Made by a program: the position numbers and the translations under genes | The notes under the pieces: model-generated | What the model saw: the letters and a program-made list of their open reading frames with translations, nothing else | The model's database searches: none | What the model was told of the DNA's origin: nothing | NCBI GenBank assembly: GCA_029266615.1 | Contig: JAQSWN010000088.1 | Location: forward strand, 1 to 42,352 | DNA: 42,352 bases | Source of the DNA: Polyangiaceae bacterium | GTDB lineage: Bacteria; Myxococcota_A; Polyangia; Polyangiales; Polyangiaceae | Direction: 5' to 3' | Part shown: in pieces, positions 8,721-19,115 of the stretch | How positions within the stretch are numbered: the first letter of the stretch is position 1 | Layout: every line of letters begins with the position of its first letter

Positions 8721-9857
8721 ATGAATCAGTTTGCCCACGCGTCCGTTCGGCCGCCCATCCTCAGCCAAGCCACCTCGAAGCTCAGCAAGCTCATCATGAC
8801 TTGCTACCGCTGGGTTGGATTCTCTGTGCTCATCGCCGTCCTATTGGGCCTCGTGAGCTACATCGGGCTCAACGTCCTCTACCTCTTCAATCGCGGGTGG
8901 CTCGCCCCGGCCATTGTATCCCCCACGGATGCGCGAGTGCTGGACCTCTCGTCCCGCGCCGCGCAAGAGCGTTGGTTGCGAGAGAAGCTTGAGGGTGAGC
9001 GCGCGGAGCTGGAGGCGAGGGCCAAGCGCGCGCACCGCGTGATCGGTGTCGAGAAGAACTATCAAGCCGCGCTTCGCGACTCCGTGGCCGCCGACGCGCA
9101 AAACCGCCAGGCTGGCCTGAGCCAGCTGTATGCCCTCAACCAGCAGTACCGGCGGGCCAAGCAGGAGATCGAAGCGCCGTCGGAGGCGTTCGCCGCCGTC
9201 TCCAAGGAGCGCAGCGAGCAGCAGCTCTCTGCCCAGCTCATCGACCAAGACACGATGACCGCGCGGAGCCGAGAGCTTGCCCAGATCGCACAGTCCAAGC
9301 TCTCGTTACGAGAGCGCCAGGTGGAGCTTGGAGCGCGCGTCTCCACCATGAGCCAGGAGCTCGCGGCGCTGCAGAGCTTGTCTGCCAATTTCGGGCTGGG
9401 GCCGGGCCAGAAGCCGCTGACGTACAGCGCCCTCGGCGTCGTTCACGAATACAGCCAATCCGTCCTGACAATGAACAGCGCGGAAGACGACGTGACGTCG
9501 AGCGAGCGTGGCATCGCCGCCCTCGACAGGGCGGCGGAGCACTACGACAACCTGCTGAAGACGCTGGAAAACGCGCCGCTGGTGCGGGCCGCCTCAGAAA
9601 AGCTGACGTTGGCCTTCGTGCCCTACGAAAATCTTCACAACGTCTCGCCCGGCGCCACGCTCTATGGCTGCAAATACCAGGTTATCTGGTGCGCCAGGGC
9701 GGGTAAGGTCCGCGCCGTTCTGGAGGGCGAGGTCGTGGCCAAGCACGCTCTTTACGGAACGGATTTGCGCGGCCAGTTCGTCGAAATCGACGTGGAAGAC
9801 GGCCAGGCCATGAAGCTGCCGGTGCTTCACGCCAATCGGCCCCCCTTGTTCTTCTGA
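8721..9857 (+). CDS. Membrane-anchored HlyD/Alg44-like polysaccharide export protein
   Basis: 378 residues, starting 49 bases after the glycosyltransferase. One membrane helix (about residues 32-57, FSVLIAVLLGLVSYIGLNVLYLF) is followed by IVSPTDARV, the kind of lipoyl/barrel half found in membrane-fusion proteins. A long coiled-coil region (about residues 75-300, rich in Glu, Arg, Ala, Gln) precedes the C-terminal barrel (FVPYENLHNVSPGATLYG ... GQFVEIDVEDGQAMKLPVLH). This hairpin layout matches periplasmic adaptors such as HlyD and the C-terminal part of Alg44. There is no PilZ domain, so c-di-GMP control as in alginate synthesis is not evident. It probably links the synthase to the periplasmic part of the exporter. 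Assignment to the adaptor superfamily is good; the exact family is unnamed. Confidence 0.75.
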   Translation: MNQFAHASVRPPILSQATSKLSKLIMTCYRWVGFSVLIAVLLGLVSYIGLNVLYLFNRGWLAPAIVSPTDARVLDLSSRAAQERWLREKLEGERAELEARAKRAHRVIGVEKNYQAALRDSVAADAQNRQAGLSQLYALNQQYRRAKQEIEAPSEAFAAVSKERSEQQLSAQLIDQDTMTARSRELAQIAQSKLSLRERQVELGARVSTMSQELAALQSLSANFGLGPGQKPLTYSALGVVHEYSQSVLTMNSAEDDVTSSERGIAALDRAAEHYDNLLKTLENAPLVRAASEKLTLAFVPYENLHNVSPGATLYGCKYQVIWCARAGKVRAVLEGEVVAKHALYGTDLRGQFVEIDVEDGQAMKLPVLHANRPPLFF

Positions 9858-9867
9858 AAGCCCCTCA

Positions 9868-11034
9868 ATGTCTTGGTGTCGGAGATGGAGCGCCCGCTCC
9901 CTGGTCTTCCTTGTACTCAGCGTAAGCTCAGGCGCCCTCGCGCAGGGCACGGTAACGGGGAGCACATCTGCGCCCGCAATCGGTCCCCGTGTCGTGCCCG
10001 GGAGCTCCCCGAATACGGACGTCGAAGTGCGCAGCTACTGCCGCTACGTGCAAGCCGTCGGCGCATCCAACAGCGCCCTGTTGTTTTCGCCGACGCTGTT
10101 CGCCACGTTCAGCAACATCCCCACGAGCGCAACTGGCGCGGACGACAGCCTTTTCGGATCCTCTCGCGCGCGGCTGCAGGCGGGCGTCGGGGTGAGCCCC
10201 GTTCGCATCTATCGCGGCTTCGTCACCAACGACTTGGCGAAAGCGGAGTGTCGTCGCCATGCGTCGGAGGTGCGGACCCCCGTAGTTGCGCCGGGGCGGC
10301 TCGTGAACGAGCGCGGCGCACTCGTCGCAAAGCTCCGGGTGTTGGACGAGGCCATCGCAACCGGCCAGGCCGCTCGCGAGAAGCTGCGGGCACAATTGGA
10401 AACCTCTTTGGCGACGGTCGAAGAGTACGGCACGCTCGTGCTCCAGTTGGATGGGCTGAACGAGGAGCGCGGTCAGACTTCGGCGCGTCTCGCTTTGCTA
10501 CCCGCAGAGGCTGCGCCGAGCGCGCCGCAGGATCTCGCCGAGCGCGCCGCAGCGGAGGATGCCGCGCAGGAAGCGCACGCACGCCTGAGACGCAGCCAGG
10601 CCGTGGAGCTGGACATTCGGGCCGGCTACTATCGGATATTCGGAGTTGAGCAGAAGCTGCCCTTGTTCGCGATGGCCACGCTCGAGTTCTCGCCGGGCTG
10701 GCTGTGGCAGTCGTCGGCGGAGGCGAGCGCTCGCCAAGCGCATCGGGCGTGGATCAAGGCCCGCCTAGCTCCGCGCGCGCCGGAGCCCGAGCTCCACGGC
10801 CAGCTCACGGATGCCTTGCAGGCAACGCAGCGCCGGTCGCAAGAAGTAGCGTCGACAATTGCGGATCTGGACGTGCGGCGCGCGAAGGCTCAAGGCGTAC
10901 CCGGCGAGCACGCGCAGCATTTCGCGACCGTCATGTGGCTGCAGTTGGCGAAGCTGCGCGCTGAACGCGCTTACTTGGACGAGTACGCCGCGGCGTTGAG
11001 GCGAGCGCTCGCGCAATTGGCGGCCAAGCCGTGA
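9868..11034 (+). CDS. Secreted periplasmic coiled-coil protein of the exopolysaccharide operon
   Basis: 388 residues with a standard signal peptide ending ALA-Q (cleavage near residue 25). I recognise no named family. Visible features are a Cys pair near the N-terminus (RSYCRYVQ, AECRRH), a segment of about 75 residues rich in Ser/Thr/Phe, then long heptad-like helices (about residues 140-240 and 290-385, rich in Ala, Arg, Glu, Leu) interrupted by a hydrophobic AGYYRIFGVEQKLPLFAMATLEFSPGWLW. It lies 10 bases downstream of the adaptor gene and its end overlaps the next gene by four bases. The long paired helices would suit a periplasmic partner of the adaptor or an outer-membrane-factor-like component, but no beta-barrel strands are clear. 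Function inferred from operon position only. Confidence 0.7.
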   Translation: MSWCRRWSARSLVFLVLSVSSGALAQGTVTGSTSAPAIGPRVVPGSSPNTDVEVRSYCRYVQAVGASNSALLFSPTLFATFSNIPTSATGADDSLFGSSRARLQAGVGVSPVRIYRGFVTNDLAKAECRRHASEVRTPVVAPGRLVNERGALVAKLRVLDEAIATGQAAREKLRAQLETSLATVEEYGTLVLQLDGLNEERGQTSARLALLPAEAAPSAPQDLAERAAAEDAAQEAHARLRRSQAVELDIRAGYYRIFGVEQKLPLFAMATLEFSPGWLWQSSAEASARQAHRAWIKARLAPRAPEPELHGQLTDALQATQRRSQEVASTIADLDVRRAKAQGVPGEHAQHFATVMWLQLAKLRAERAYLDEYAAALRRALAQLAAKP

Positions 11035-11828
11035 GGTGGCTGCTCGCGGGCCTCACGCTGTGCGTGGTCGGTTGTCACCGGCCGGCGCCAGGGCCTGCCG
11101 CGAACGAAACACCCGGGGCGACCCCGTCGGCGGCCGCGTCGACGCGAGTGAGCGGGCTCCCCTCGAGCGCCACCGTGGAGCCACGCGCAGGCGTGAGGAA
11201 AGCAATGGACCCGCGACGCGCCGCCGCCTTCTTGAACCGTGTGTGCGTCACGGAGGGGGAATTTGCGGAGCACTTGCTGGTCAAGGCCAACAAGATGCGC
11301 TGCGTGGACGGAGACAGTGGGGGAGACGGCGCGAAGCTCCGCTTCCGCTACGAGGGCGTGACGGCGGAGCGCACCGCGCTCAAGTCGGGCATTACTCGCG
11401 AGCAAATCGGCATCAAGCTCCGCGCCCGGGACACGTGCAACTTGCTCTACGTCATGTGGCGCTTCACGCCCACGCCTTCGGTCGTGGTCAGCTTCAAAGA
11501 CAACCCCGGTGAATCCACGCACGCGGGCTGCGAAAACCGCGGCTACACGAACATTCGTCCCACCACCGAGGCAGCCCCTCCCCCCGTAACTCCAAACGGC
11601 GAATACGAGCTGTCGGCCCGCATTGACGGGGATCGGCTGAGGGCTTGGATTGACGAGAAGCTGATTTGGGAGGGCACCCTACCGCGAGCTGCCGCTGCGC
11701 TCGTAGGCCCGGCGGGGGTCCGAAGCGACAACGTGCAATGGGCGCTGCTGGATTTCGACGCGGGCGCGGAGGACAGCGCCGTCAAGCACGCGAAGGCAGC
11801 GCCGGCCATCTGCCGTAACCGTCGTTGA
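11031..11828 (+). CDS. Lipoprotein of the exopolysaccharide operon
   Basis: 265 residues starting at GTG, which overlaps the TGA of the previous gene by four bases (GTGA), a sign of translational coupling. A short signal peptide with lipobox (VVGC, Cys about residue 15) is followed by a Pro/Ala/Ser-rich spacer. The globular part (about residues 55-260) contains four Cys (VCVTEGEF, MRCVDGD, DTCNLLYVMWRF, HAGCENRGY) and ends with YELSARIDGDRLRAWIDEKLIWEG ... GVRSDNVQWALLDFDAG, which resembles a concanavalin A-like/LamG sandwich with its final strand. I infer a surface or periplasmic polysaccharide-binding role. No family name recognised. Confidence 0.75.
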   Translation: MRWLLAGLTLCVVGCHRPAPGPAANETPGATPSAAASTRVSGLPSSATVEPRAGVRKAMDPRRAAAFLNRVCVTEGEFAEHLLVKANKMRCVDGDSGGDGAKLRFRYEGVTAERTALKSGITREQIGIKLRARDTCNLLYVMWRFTPTPSVVVSFKDNPGESTHAGCENRGYTNIRPTTEAAPPPVTPNGEYELSARIDGDRLRAWIDEKLIWEGTLPRAAAALVGPAGVRSDNVQWALLDFDAGAEDSAVKHAKAAPAICRNRR

Positions 11829-11852
11829 CGGGCGTCGCGGACCGCTGGTAGC

Positions 11853-12929
11853 TTACTTCTTGGGCGGCGGTGTCGTGAGCGCCGGCTTCTTTGCCAAGCA
11901 GCGCGCGAGCTCTGAAGAAAGGTGCTCGGCGCCCTCGGGAAGGGCGGGAACGCGGAGGCGTGCCAAGCGCGCTTTGGTTCCGCCCAGCGTGTTGAGAAGA
12001 GACCAGGTCGGGTAGCCTTCGACTGCGGGCAAAGGCACGCCGCCGCCCTTGCCTGCAAACCAATTGCGCGAGTCCGAGCTGCGGTTGCGGTTGTCTCCGA
12101 GCACCCAAACTTCACCGGGCTTTACGGTGTACGGGCCTTGTGGCTCCGGGCTCGGCACGCCGTCCATCAGCGTGAGGTAGGTTTCGTCGCCCAGCCACTC
12201 AACCGCTAAACCGCCCCCGGTACTTCCCTCCAACATGGGAAGGTCGAACGTTACTAGGCCCACGGGGCAGCGCGGAACGCGCCACCCGTTGATGACGGGC
12301 GTGCCCTGCTCCACGCTGAGCACGTCTCCCGGCAAGCCGATGACTCGTTTGAAGAGCGCTGGCTCCAACTCCCTCACATCGGGGTCCGGAGTGGCGAACA
12401 GGATGACTCGACCGCGTTCTGGGACGGATGCGGCCCGAGCTCCAGCCGAACGCCGACTCCACTTGCTCACGAGCAGGAGGTCTCCCGGGTGGAGCGTCGG
12501 CAGCATGGAGACGCTTCGCACCTTGGCGGGCTCCGCGACGAACGCGCGCAACGCGAGCGCAGCGGCCGTGGCGCCAATCACCCAAGCGGCGGCGTGGACG
12601 AGCTCACGCACCGTGCTACGCGCCCTTTCACCTTGCTGCGTGCTCCAAACCTGCTTCGGCGGCAGGTAGGGCTTCCAGTAGCGAAGCAGTCCCGTGGTCG
12701 TCAAGAACGCGGCGAGCCAGACCAGCACCGCTTGGTCTTGGAGCCAGGCTTCGAGCGTGCCCGCGTTCTCCGCTGGGGGCGAGCTGGTCACGGCGTAGCT
12801 CGCAACACTGGCGGCCAGCGCCGGCACGACGATGAACCAAAATCCGAACGCGCTCGCAAGCTTTAGATTGAAACGACGACGTTGGGACGTTTCGGTCCGC
12901 AAGGCGCCCGAGGTCGCCAAACCGCGCAT
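11853..12929 (-). CDS. lepB: Signal peptidase I
   Basis: 358 residues. It cleaves signal peptides from exported proteins at the outer face of the inner membrane. The catalytic Ser141 is in SVSMLPTLHPGD and the general base Lys194 in FKRVIGLPGD; the conserved boxes GEVWVLGDNRNRSSDSRNW and YPTWSLLNT follow. The N-terminal part carries about three membrane helices (near residues 28-48, 65-83 and 111-132), more than the usual one or two. A Lys/Pro-rich tail (PALTTPPPKK) ends the protein. Its ATG overlaps the TGA of the upstream gene by one base (TGATG), so the two form an operon. It converges on the exopolysaccharide operon with 24 bases between stops. Given the many lipoproteins here it may be a second, region-specific copy, but lipoproteins need signal peptidase II, not this enzyme. 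Confidence 0.95.
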   Translation of the reverse strand: MRGLATSGALRTETSQRRRFNLKLASAFGFWFIVVPALAASVASYAVTSSPPAENAGTLEAWLQDQAVLVWLAAFLTTTGLLRYWKPYLPPKQVWSTQQGERARSTVRELVHAAAWVIGATAAALALRAFVAEPAKVRSVSMLPTLHPGDLLLVSKWSRRSAGARAASVPERGRVILFATPDPDVRELEPALFKRVIGLPGDVLSVEQGTPVINGWRVPRCPVGLVTFDLPMLEGSTGGGLAVEWLGDETYLTLMDGVPSPEPQGPYTVKPGEVWVLGDNRNRSSDSRNWFAGKGGGVPLPAVEGYPTWSLLNTLGGTKARLARLRVPALPEGAEHLSSELARCLAKKPALTTPPPKK

Positions 12930-13507
12930 CAGTTCACGTTCCCGTCCGCGTCCAGATTGTCCGCTGCGTAAGCAGGGAGCTTGCTGAGGTCGACCCGCGG
13001 CGGCGGAGGGTCGACGACCAAGTCGTCCGGATGCACCGTTTGCTGCTCTTCCTCCACCACCTTTTCCCAGAGCGCTTGCCCCTCTGCATCGCCAGTGTAC
13101 GCCTCTGGAACGCCGGGTGGTGGCGCTCTGAATTCCGAATCCGCTACTGCATGTTCGGGCGAGTTGTTGCCGCTCGAGCGAGCGCTTTGCCGGTGCACCA
13201 GGGGCTCGCCCGGGCGCGCAGCGAGCGGGGCAGAGCGAGGCTCCGTGGCTTGTTGCGAAGAAGACGCCACAGGGAGCCGGCCACCTTTCGCACCCAGCCT
13301 CGACAGCGCGAAGCCGACGGTCGCGATTAAGACTAGACCGGCGACCACGACGGACACCGCGGAGCTCCGATAACTCCGGGGCGCGCTGGGGAGCGAGCGC
13401 GAGTTCGGCACGGCTGGCGGCGCGGACGACGGCAATTCACTCCGCTGCGCCGAGTCGCTGGTAGAGAATCCCGGCGGCGCTTCGGGCTTCGGAAAACCAG
13501 GAGCCAT
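12929..13507 (-). CDS. Single-pass membrane protein of unknown function
   Basis: 192 residues, translationally coupled to lepB. A Pro/Ser-rich cytoplasmic N-terminus (about 50 residues) leads into one membrane helix (SSAVSVVVAGLVLIATVGFAL, about residues 48-68), then a disordered Ser/Ala/Pro-rich outside region and a short acidic C-terminal part (GDAEGQALWEKVVEEEQQTVHPDD). No known domain is visible. Its position suggests a partner of signal peptidase I or of envelope assembly, but nothing in the protein itself shows this. Confidence 0.7.
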   Translation of the reverse strand: MAPGFPKPEAPPGFSTSDSAQRSELPSSAPPAVPNSRSLPSAPRSYRSSAVSVVVAGLVLIATVGFALSRLGAKGGRLPVASSSQQATEPRSAPLAARPGEPLVHRQSARSSGNNSPEHAVADSEFRAPPPGVPEAYTGDAEGQALWEKVVEEEQQTVHPDDLVVDPPPPRVDLSKLPAYAADNLDADGNVN

Positions 13508-13810
13508 CGCGCCGGCTTAGCGATGGTTTGCGACGATAGCGTGACACGACGGAGATAGTTTCTGTCGGTGGGCATCAATAACTCAAAGTGTTGACGACGA
13601 AGGAACTGCAGACTGACTTGCATGAGCACCGACGTCACGCCTGACTCTGAGCGTTTTTGTCCGTGACCGAAGTGCGGAACGAAGAAGCAAGACGAGCAGA
13701 GAGATTTCGCGTGACCGACAGTTCTCAGCTGATAGCTTCCCGGCGCCGAGCGGTCGGACTACGAAAGAGCCGTCGGCCTTGTGCAACCAAGGGAGAACAT
13801 CTTGTTCAAT
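13508..13810. other. Divergent intergenic region, no gene seen
   Basis: This 303-base stretch separates the lepB operon from the propeller lipoprotein gene and should contain both promoters. A TTGACG hexamer at about 13589 has no convincing -10 partner. Ribosome-binding GGGAG at 13791-13795 belongs to the downstream gene. No RNA gene or repeat was recognised. Confidence 0.4.
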
Positions 13811-15679
13811 ATGAAGCTTCATGCAAACAGCATAGGTCGGCTCGGTACGGTGTGGATGCTCATCGGCAGCGTCGCCGTCGCAGCTTGCGGTGACGACAGC
13901 GCGGGCACGGACGACGGGAACGACGGCGGCAGTGGCGGCACGAGCGCGCAGGCAGGCAGCTCTAGTAAGGCTGGCTCTTCGTCGCGCGCGGGCACGAGCT
14001 CGTCGGATGACGGCGGTGAGGGCGGCGTCGACGCCGGTAGCGGGGGTGAGGACGGCGGCTCCGGGGGCAGCAAGGCTGGCAGCAGCGCTGGTGGCAAGGG
14101 TGGGATGGGCGGCAGGGGCGGCACCGGGGGTGCGGCTGGGAGCAGCGCCGGCGGCAGCTCGGGCTCCGGCGGCGGCGGTGCGGGTAACGTGGCCGGCTCG
14201 GGTGGTGGCGGCGCGGGCGGCGCCGCGGGCAGTGCTGGTGGCGGGATGGGCGGGATGGGCGGGATGGCGGGAACAACGAACGGCGGTATGGGCGGCGTAG
14301 GCGGCATGTCCGGCGCGGGCGGCACCGGTGGCGGCCCCAACTGCGCCAGCGCCGCGTGGTGCAAGGTGGCGACGGCACCTCTCAAGGCGGCTAAATCGGC
14401 CGTCAACCGATCTGACAATTCGGTGTGGGTCGCAGCAAAGTTCGAGGAGCCGATCACGCTGGGGTCGTCGACGCTCACGCCGGCGGACGGCGGCTCTTGG
14501 GCGCTTTTGCATTACGATGCCAACGGCACCTTGCTGGGCGCCTTCAAAACCGCGGACAGCATGTCTTCGGTGCCCGCGATCACCTCGCTCGCGGTGGACT
14601 CCGCGGGGGGGCTGTACGTGTTCAGCGGGGCGTTCAGCGGCAGCCTGAGCCTCCCCACCGCGACCACCCCCGCCACACTGGCCTCAAAAACGGCTGGTCC
14701 GTCAACGGACGCCGCGGTGCTCAAGTTCGACTCGAATGGCCGTTACCTCTGGGGCTTTAGCTTCAAGACGAGCCAGGATGGCGAGCTGATCGACGGGCAG
14801 ATTGACGCGAGTGGCAGCCGCGTCGCCTTGGCTTTCAAGGTCGGCGAAAACGTTGACCTGACTCAGGTCGGCGTCGGTACGACGGGGACCGGTACGCTGA
14901 TTGGTGGCGGCACGCAAGACGCCGCGAACGTTGGAGTGTTGGTGTTAGACTCCGTAACCGGCGCCTTCCAGTGGGCGAAGTCGTACGGCGACGCTCCAGG
15001 TCAGTATGAGCAATCGGCGCGATGCGTGGGGCTCGATAGCAATGGGGACGTGCTGGTCGCCGGCCAATTCGTCAACACTCTGAATTTCGATCTCGGAAAT
15101 GCGGGAGCTGTGCTCTCCACTTCAGCCGCAGAGGACGAGAACGGGGCTTTCGTTGCAAAGCTCGGCGGAGCTAGCGGCGCTCACGTTTGGAGCAAAGCGT
15201 TCAAGGGCGGGGGATACACGTCTGTCACTGTTTCGAGTTGCGGACTCAACTCCGCGGGTAGCGATTTTTTCATGGCCGGTGCTTTCTCAGCAGCCAGTGT
15301 ATCGTTTGGCGGCTCGGCAATCACCAATCCCAACGTCGGGGACGGCCTCTCCTACACGTACATCACCCATCTAGGCAATGCCGGCCAACACGTTTACAGC
15401 GCAGGTGTGCCCTACACAGTGGTATCGATCGCGAGCGACGGCACGGGCGCGTTCTCAATCGGCAGCCCCGCCGCCAAGCCCGTGGATTTCGGAGCAGGCG
15501 CGCTGTCCGGCACCGTCGTTGGCAACTATTCGAGCACGGGTGCTCACCAAGACAGCCAGTCGCTCAGCGCGGCCGCCAACGGAATGGTGACAGTAGCCGT
15601 CGGCAACTCCAATGTGCCGTTCGCGTTCCGCAGCACCGCAACGACTGCGGAAACCGAAGTCTGGCGCTACCAGCCGTAA
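13811..15679 (+). CDS. Lipoprotein with Gly-rich linker and SBBP-type beta-propeller
   Basis: About 622 residues from ATG 13811. TTG 13802 is an alternative, six bases after GGGAG, and would add three residues. The signal peptide ends in a lipobox (VAAC, followed by GDD). Residues about 30-180 are an extreme low-complexity stretch of Gly, Ala and Ser with GGMGG/GGAGG units, likely a flexible stalk. The rest shows repeats of the bacterial SBBP propeller type: DSAGGLYVFSGAFSGSL, FDSNGRYLWGF, DSNGDVLVAGQFVNTLNF, FVAKLGGASGAHVWSKAF. Such propellers are usually surface binding platforms without enzyme activity. A strong terminator follows at 15701. Role unknown. Confidence 0.85.
   Translation: MKLHANSIGRLGTVWMLIGSVAVAACGDDSAGTDDGNDGGSGGTSAQAGSSSKAGSSSRAGTSSSDDGGEGGVDAGSGGEDGGSGGSKAGSSAGGKGGMGGRGGTGGAAGSSAGGSSGSGGGGAGNVAGSGGGGAGGAAGSAGGGMGGMGGMAGTTNGGMGGVGGMSGAGGTGGGPNCASAAWCKVATAPLKAAKSAVNRSDNSVWVAAKFEEPITLGSSTLTPADGGSWALLHYDANGTLLGAFKTADSMSSVPAITSLAVDSAGGLYVFSGAFSGSLSLPTATTPATLASKTAGPSTDAAVLKFDSNGRYLWGFSFKTSQDGELIDGQIDASGSRVALAFKVGENVDLTQVGVGTTGTGTLIGGGTQDAANVGVLVLDSVTGAFQWAKSYGDAPGQYEQSARCVGLDSNGDVLVAGQFVNTLNFDLGNAGAVLSTSAAEDENGAFVAKLGGASGAHVWSKAFKGGGYTSVTVSSCGLNSAGSDFFMAGAFSAASVSFGGSAITNPNVGDGLSYTYITHLGNAGQHVYSAGVPYTVVSIASDGTGAFSIGSPAAKPVDFGAGALSGTVVGNYSSTGAHQDSQSLSAAANGMVTVAVGNSNVPFAFRSTATTAETEVWRYQP
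13921..14340 (+). repeat. Low-complexity Gly/Ala/Ser coding repeat
   Basis: This stretch is built of degenerate GGC/GGT-rich units (for example three GGCGGGATGGG-like units near 14240-14270) encoding the stalk of the lipoprotein. It is internally repetitive and could vary in length by recombination or slippage. It explains the long shadow frames on both strands here. Confidence 0.7.
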
Positions 15680-15700
15680 CGAGCAAGCTGGTCAAAAGGG

Positions 15701-15742
15701 AAACCCCTCGCTCCGTTCGGACGGAGGAGGGGTTTTCTTTTT
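15701..15742 (+). terminator. Rho-independent terminator between convergent genes
   Basis: An imperfect stem of AACCCCTC-G-CTCCGT and ACGGAG-GAGGGGTT around a TCGG loop (one bulged G at 15710) is followed by TTCTTTTT. The A-rich flank on the left (AAAAGGGAAA) is too short to be sure it serves the minus strand. It ends the SBBP-propeller gene and lies before the convergent propeller gene at 15789. Confidence 0.9.
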
Positions 15743-15788
15743 GGAGGCTCCGGAGCGATTCGTCACTCGTCTAAGCCGTTAGCGGCGC

Positions 15789-17003
15789 TCATGGAGACTT
15801 GGCAGGCACGCCGAGCGAGAAGATTTGCTCCCCGTTGCCGACGAACACGCGACCGCGCGTCACGATGGGATCCCCGACCGTGCCGCCCAGCTCCACTCGC
15901 TTCAGCGCCGCGCCGCTCGCGCCATCGATGGCGAGGAGCGCGCCCTCGCTCGTTCCGAGATACAACACGTCACCCCCGATGGCGAGCTGACTACTGACGG
16001 TCCCTTCACCCAAGCCTTCATGAAACAGTGACCTACCCGAGTCGAACTCGAAGGCGTCGATCACCAACTCCCCCGCGTCATTCGTACCTGCCGCGTAGAC
16101 AACGTCGAAGTTCACGGCCAGTGACGCCACGGCGGATGAAGCTTCCGCCCGCCACAGCTGCTCACCCGTGCGCTGGTCCAAAGCCACGACCGCACGACCG
16201 TCCGCCGTCGGGACGAAGACGCGCGCGCCGATCACCATGGCTCCCTGCCGCGGGAGCTCCCTCGGCGACGAAAGCCCCTCTTCCAACACGCTCACCCACG
16301 GCTTTCGGGTCATCGCCGCATCGGCGTTGAACGCCGTGGCAAACGCAACGTAACGGAATGCCTCATCTGCCGGCTCGAGCGCCACCGAGTACAGCATTCC
16401 ACTCGTGAGCGCCGCGGGGGCAAGCGTACGAAGATCCCCGCCCGGCAGCTCGAGCGGGAGCGCCGTCCTCTCTACAACGTCATAAGCGATGTATTGTCCA
16501 CCGCCGCCCGCGCTCGCATCGCCCGCGTTTGCCGCCGCGGTCGCGAAGAAGACCTTCGAATCCTTAGCGGCAGGAAGGCTGAACAGCGCGTCGGCCGACC
16601 CGACCTGGATCTGGTAAGAGAGCTCGCCAGTGCTAACCGAGCGTTTGTCGATTGACGGACCGACCGCGAAGACGGCTCCCTTGCAGACGGCAGCGTTGGG
16701 GAGCGGTTGTTCCGCACGCCACAAGAGGTCGCCACTCTGCAGGTCATAAGCTTCGCCGTCCACTTGCCAAGCGATCTCCAAGTCGCTCACGCTCTCGGGA
16801 TTAAGCTCCTGCTCGAACGGATTGTACGATGTGCCGCGCGGGTAACCGCGCGTCATCGCCCAGTTGGTAGACGTTTCGTTCAGGTACCGCGTCCGTTCGT
16901 CATCTGACGCACCATTGTCGCGGCTGCTGCTGCCACACGCGGTGATGGATCCAAAGCAAGCAAGCAAAAGTATCTGGCGGCGTCCGAAGGCCATGGGATG
17001 CAT
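15789..17003 (-). CDS. PQQ-type beta-propeller lipoprotein
   Basis: 404 residues with a signal peptide and lipobox (ITAC near residue 23, then GSSS). The mature protein is a PQQ-like (outer-membrane BamB-like) propeller: units such as DLQSGDLLWRAEQPL, ALDQRTGEQLWRAE, VVYAAG, LAIDGASGAALKRVEL and GRVFVGNGEQIFSL recur about every 40 residues. It shares an N-terminal WAMTRG...TSYNP pattern with the lipoprotein at 32821 (WAMIGR...TSNNP), and both end in a similar final strand, so the two are paralogues. There is no sign of PQQ-dehydrogenase catalytic residues. It probably binds partners at the envelope. The gene converges on the preceding propeller gene and diverges from the TPR protein at 17210. 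Confidence 0.85.
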   Translation of the reverse strand: MHPMAFGRRQILLLACFGSITACGSSSRDNGASDDERTRYLNETSTNWAMTRGYPRGTSYNPFEQELNPESVSDLEIAWQVDGEAYDLQSGDLLWRAEQPLPNAAVCKGAVFAVGPSIDKRSVSTGELSYQIQVGSADALFSLPAAKDSKVFFATAAANAGDASAGGGGQYIAYDVVERTALPLELPGGDLRTLAPAALTSGMLYSVALEPADEAFRYVAFATAFNADAAMTRKPWVSVLEEGLSSPRELPRQGAMVIGARVFVPTADGRAVVALDQRTGEQLWRAEASSAVASLAVNFDVVYAAGTNDAGELVIDAFEFDSGRSLFHEGLGEGTVSSQLAIGGDVLYLGTSEGALLAIDGASGAALKRVELGGTVGDPIVTRGRVFVGNGEQIFSLGVPAKSP

Positions 17004-17209
17004 GATTTTCGTCTAAACCGAGGTAGCGCCGGGCACAAGAGCAGCAAGAAGCATTTCGATGCTCCTATCCTCGCATGAGCATGCGAGCGCTCCTCGCTTC
17101 CACCGACTACAGCATGACTTGTCATAGTCCGCGCACGCAGGCGCCATAAGAAGGCTCCGGACTTGTTCCGAGCTGGTCATCACCCGTGGGGTAGAACGGC
17201 CAGCCTCGC

Positions 17210-18811
<1,602 letters not shown>

Positions 18812-19115
18812 CTCGCGTGGCGACGGGCACGCCAGCCGAGCCCACTGGCCGACAGCACTCGTTCATTCCTTTTGCGCAGGCACTGAGGGCCGTGCGAAGG
18901 CGCGCGGATGCGCTTTGCGTTTGTTGGATCGAGGACGGGGCTTCGTTCGGGCCCCGTGTGACGCCAGAACGGTCATATTGCATGCAGACGTCATACGGTG
19001 TCGATTCACAGACCACATGTACGCCGCAACGTTACCTAGTTGATGCACACCGATTCGCTCGAAGAGTGCATATTCCCCGCGCCCTCGAAATCGGGGCGAA
19101 ACCCAAGGGAACAAA
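18812..19115. other. Intergenic region upstream of the phosphate-binding-like gene
   Basis: This 304-base stretch contains no gene that I can support. AAGGGA at about 19105 is a good ribosome-binding site for the ATG at 19116. A short inverted repeat (CCCCG near 19076 with CGGGG near 19093) could be a small hairpin in the leader. The strong codon bias of the downstream gene suggests a strong promoter here, but no clear consensus was found. Confidence 0.4.

Noticed and set aside
13921..14340. Repetitive DNA that might suggest a CRISPR array or satellite
   Set aside because: The repeats are irregular, in frame and encode a Gly/Ala/Ser stalk; there are no spacers.
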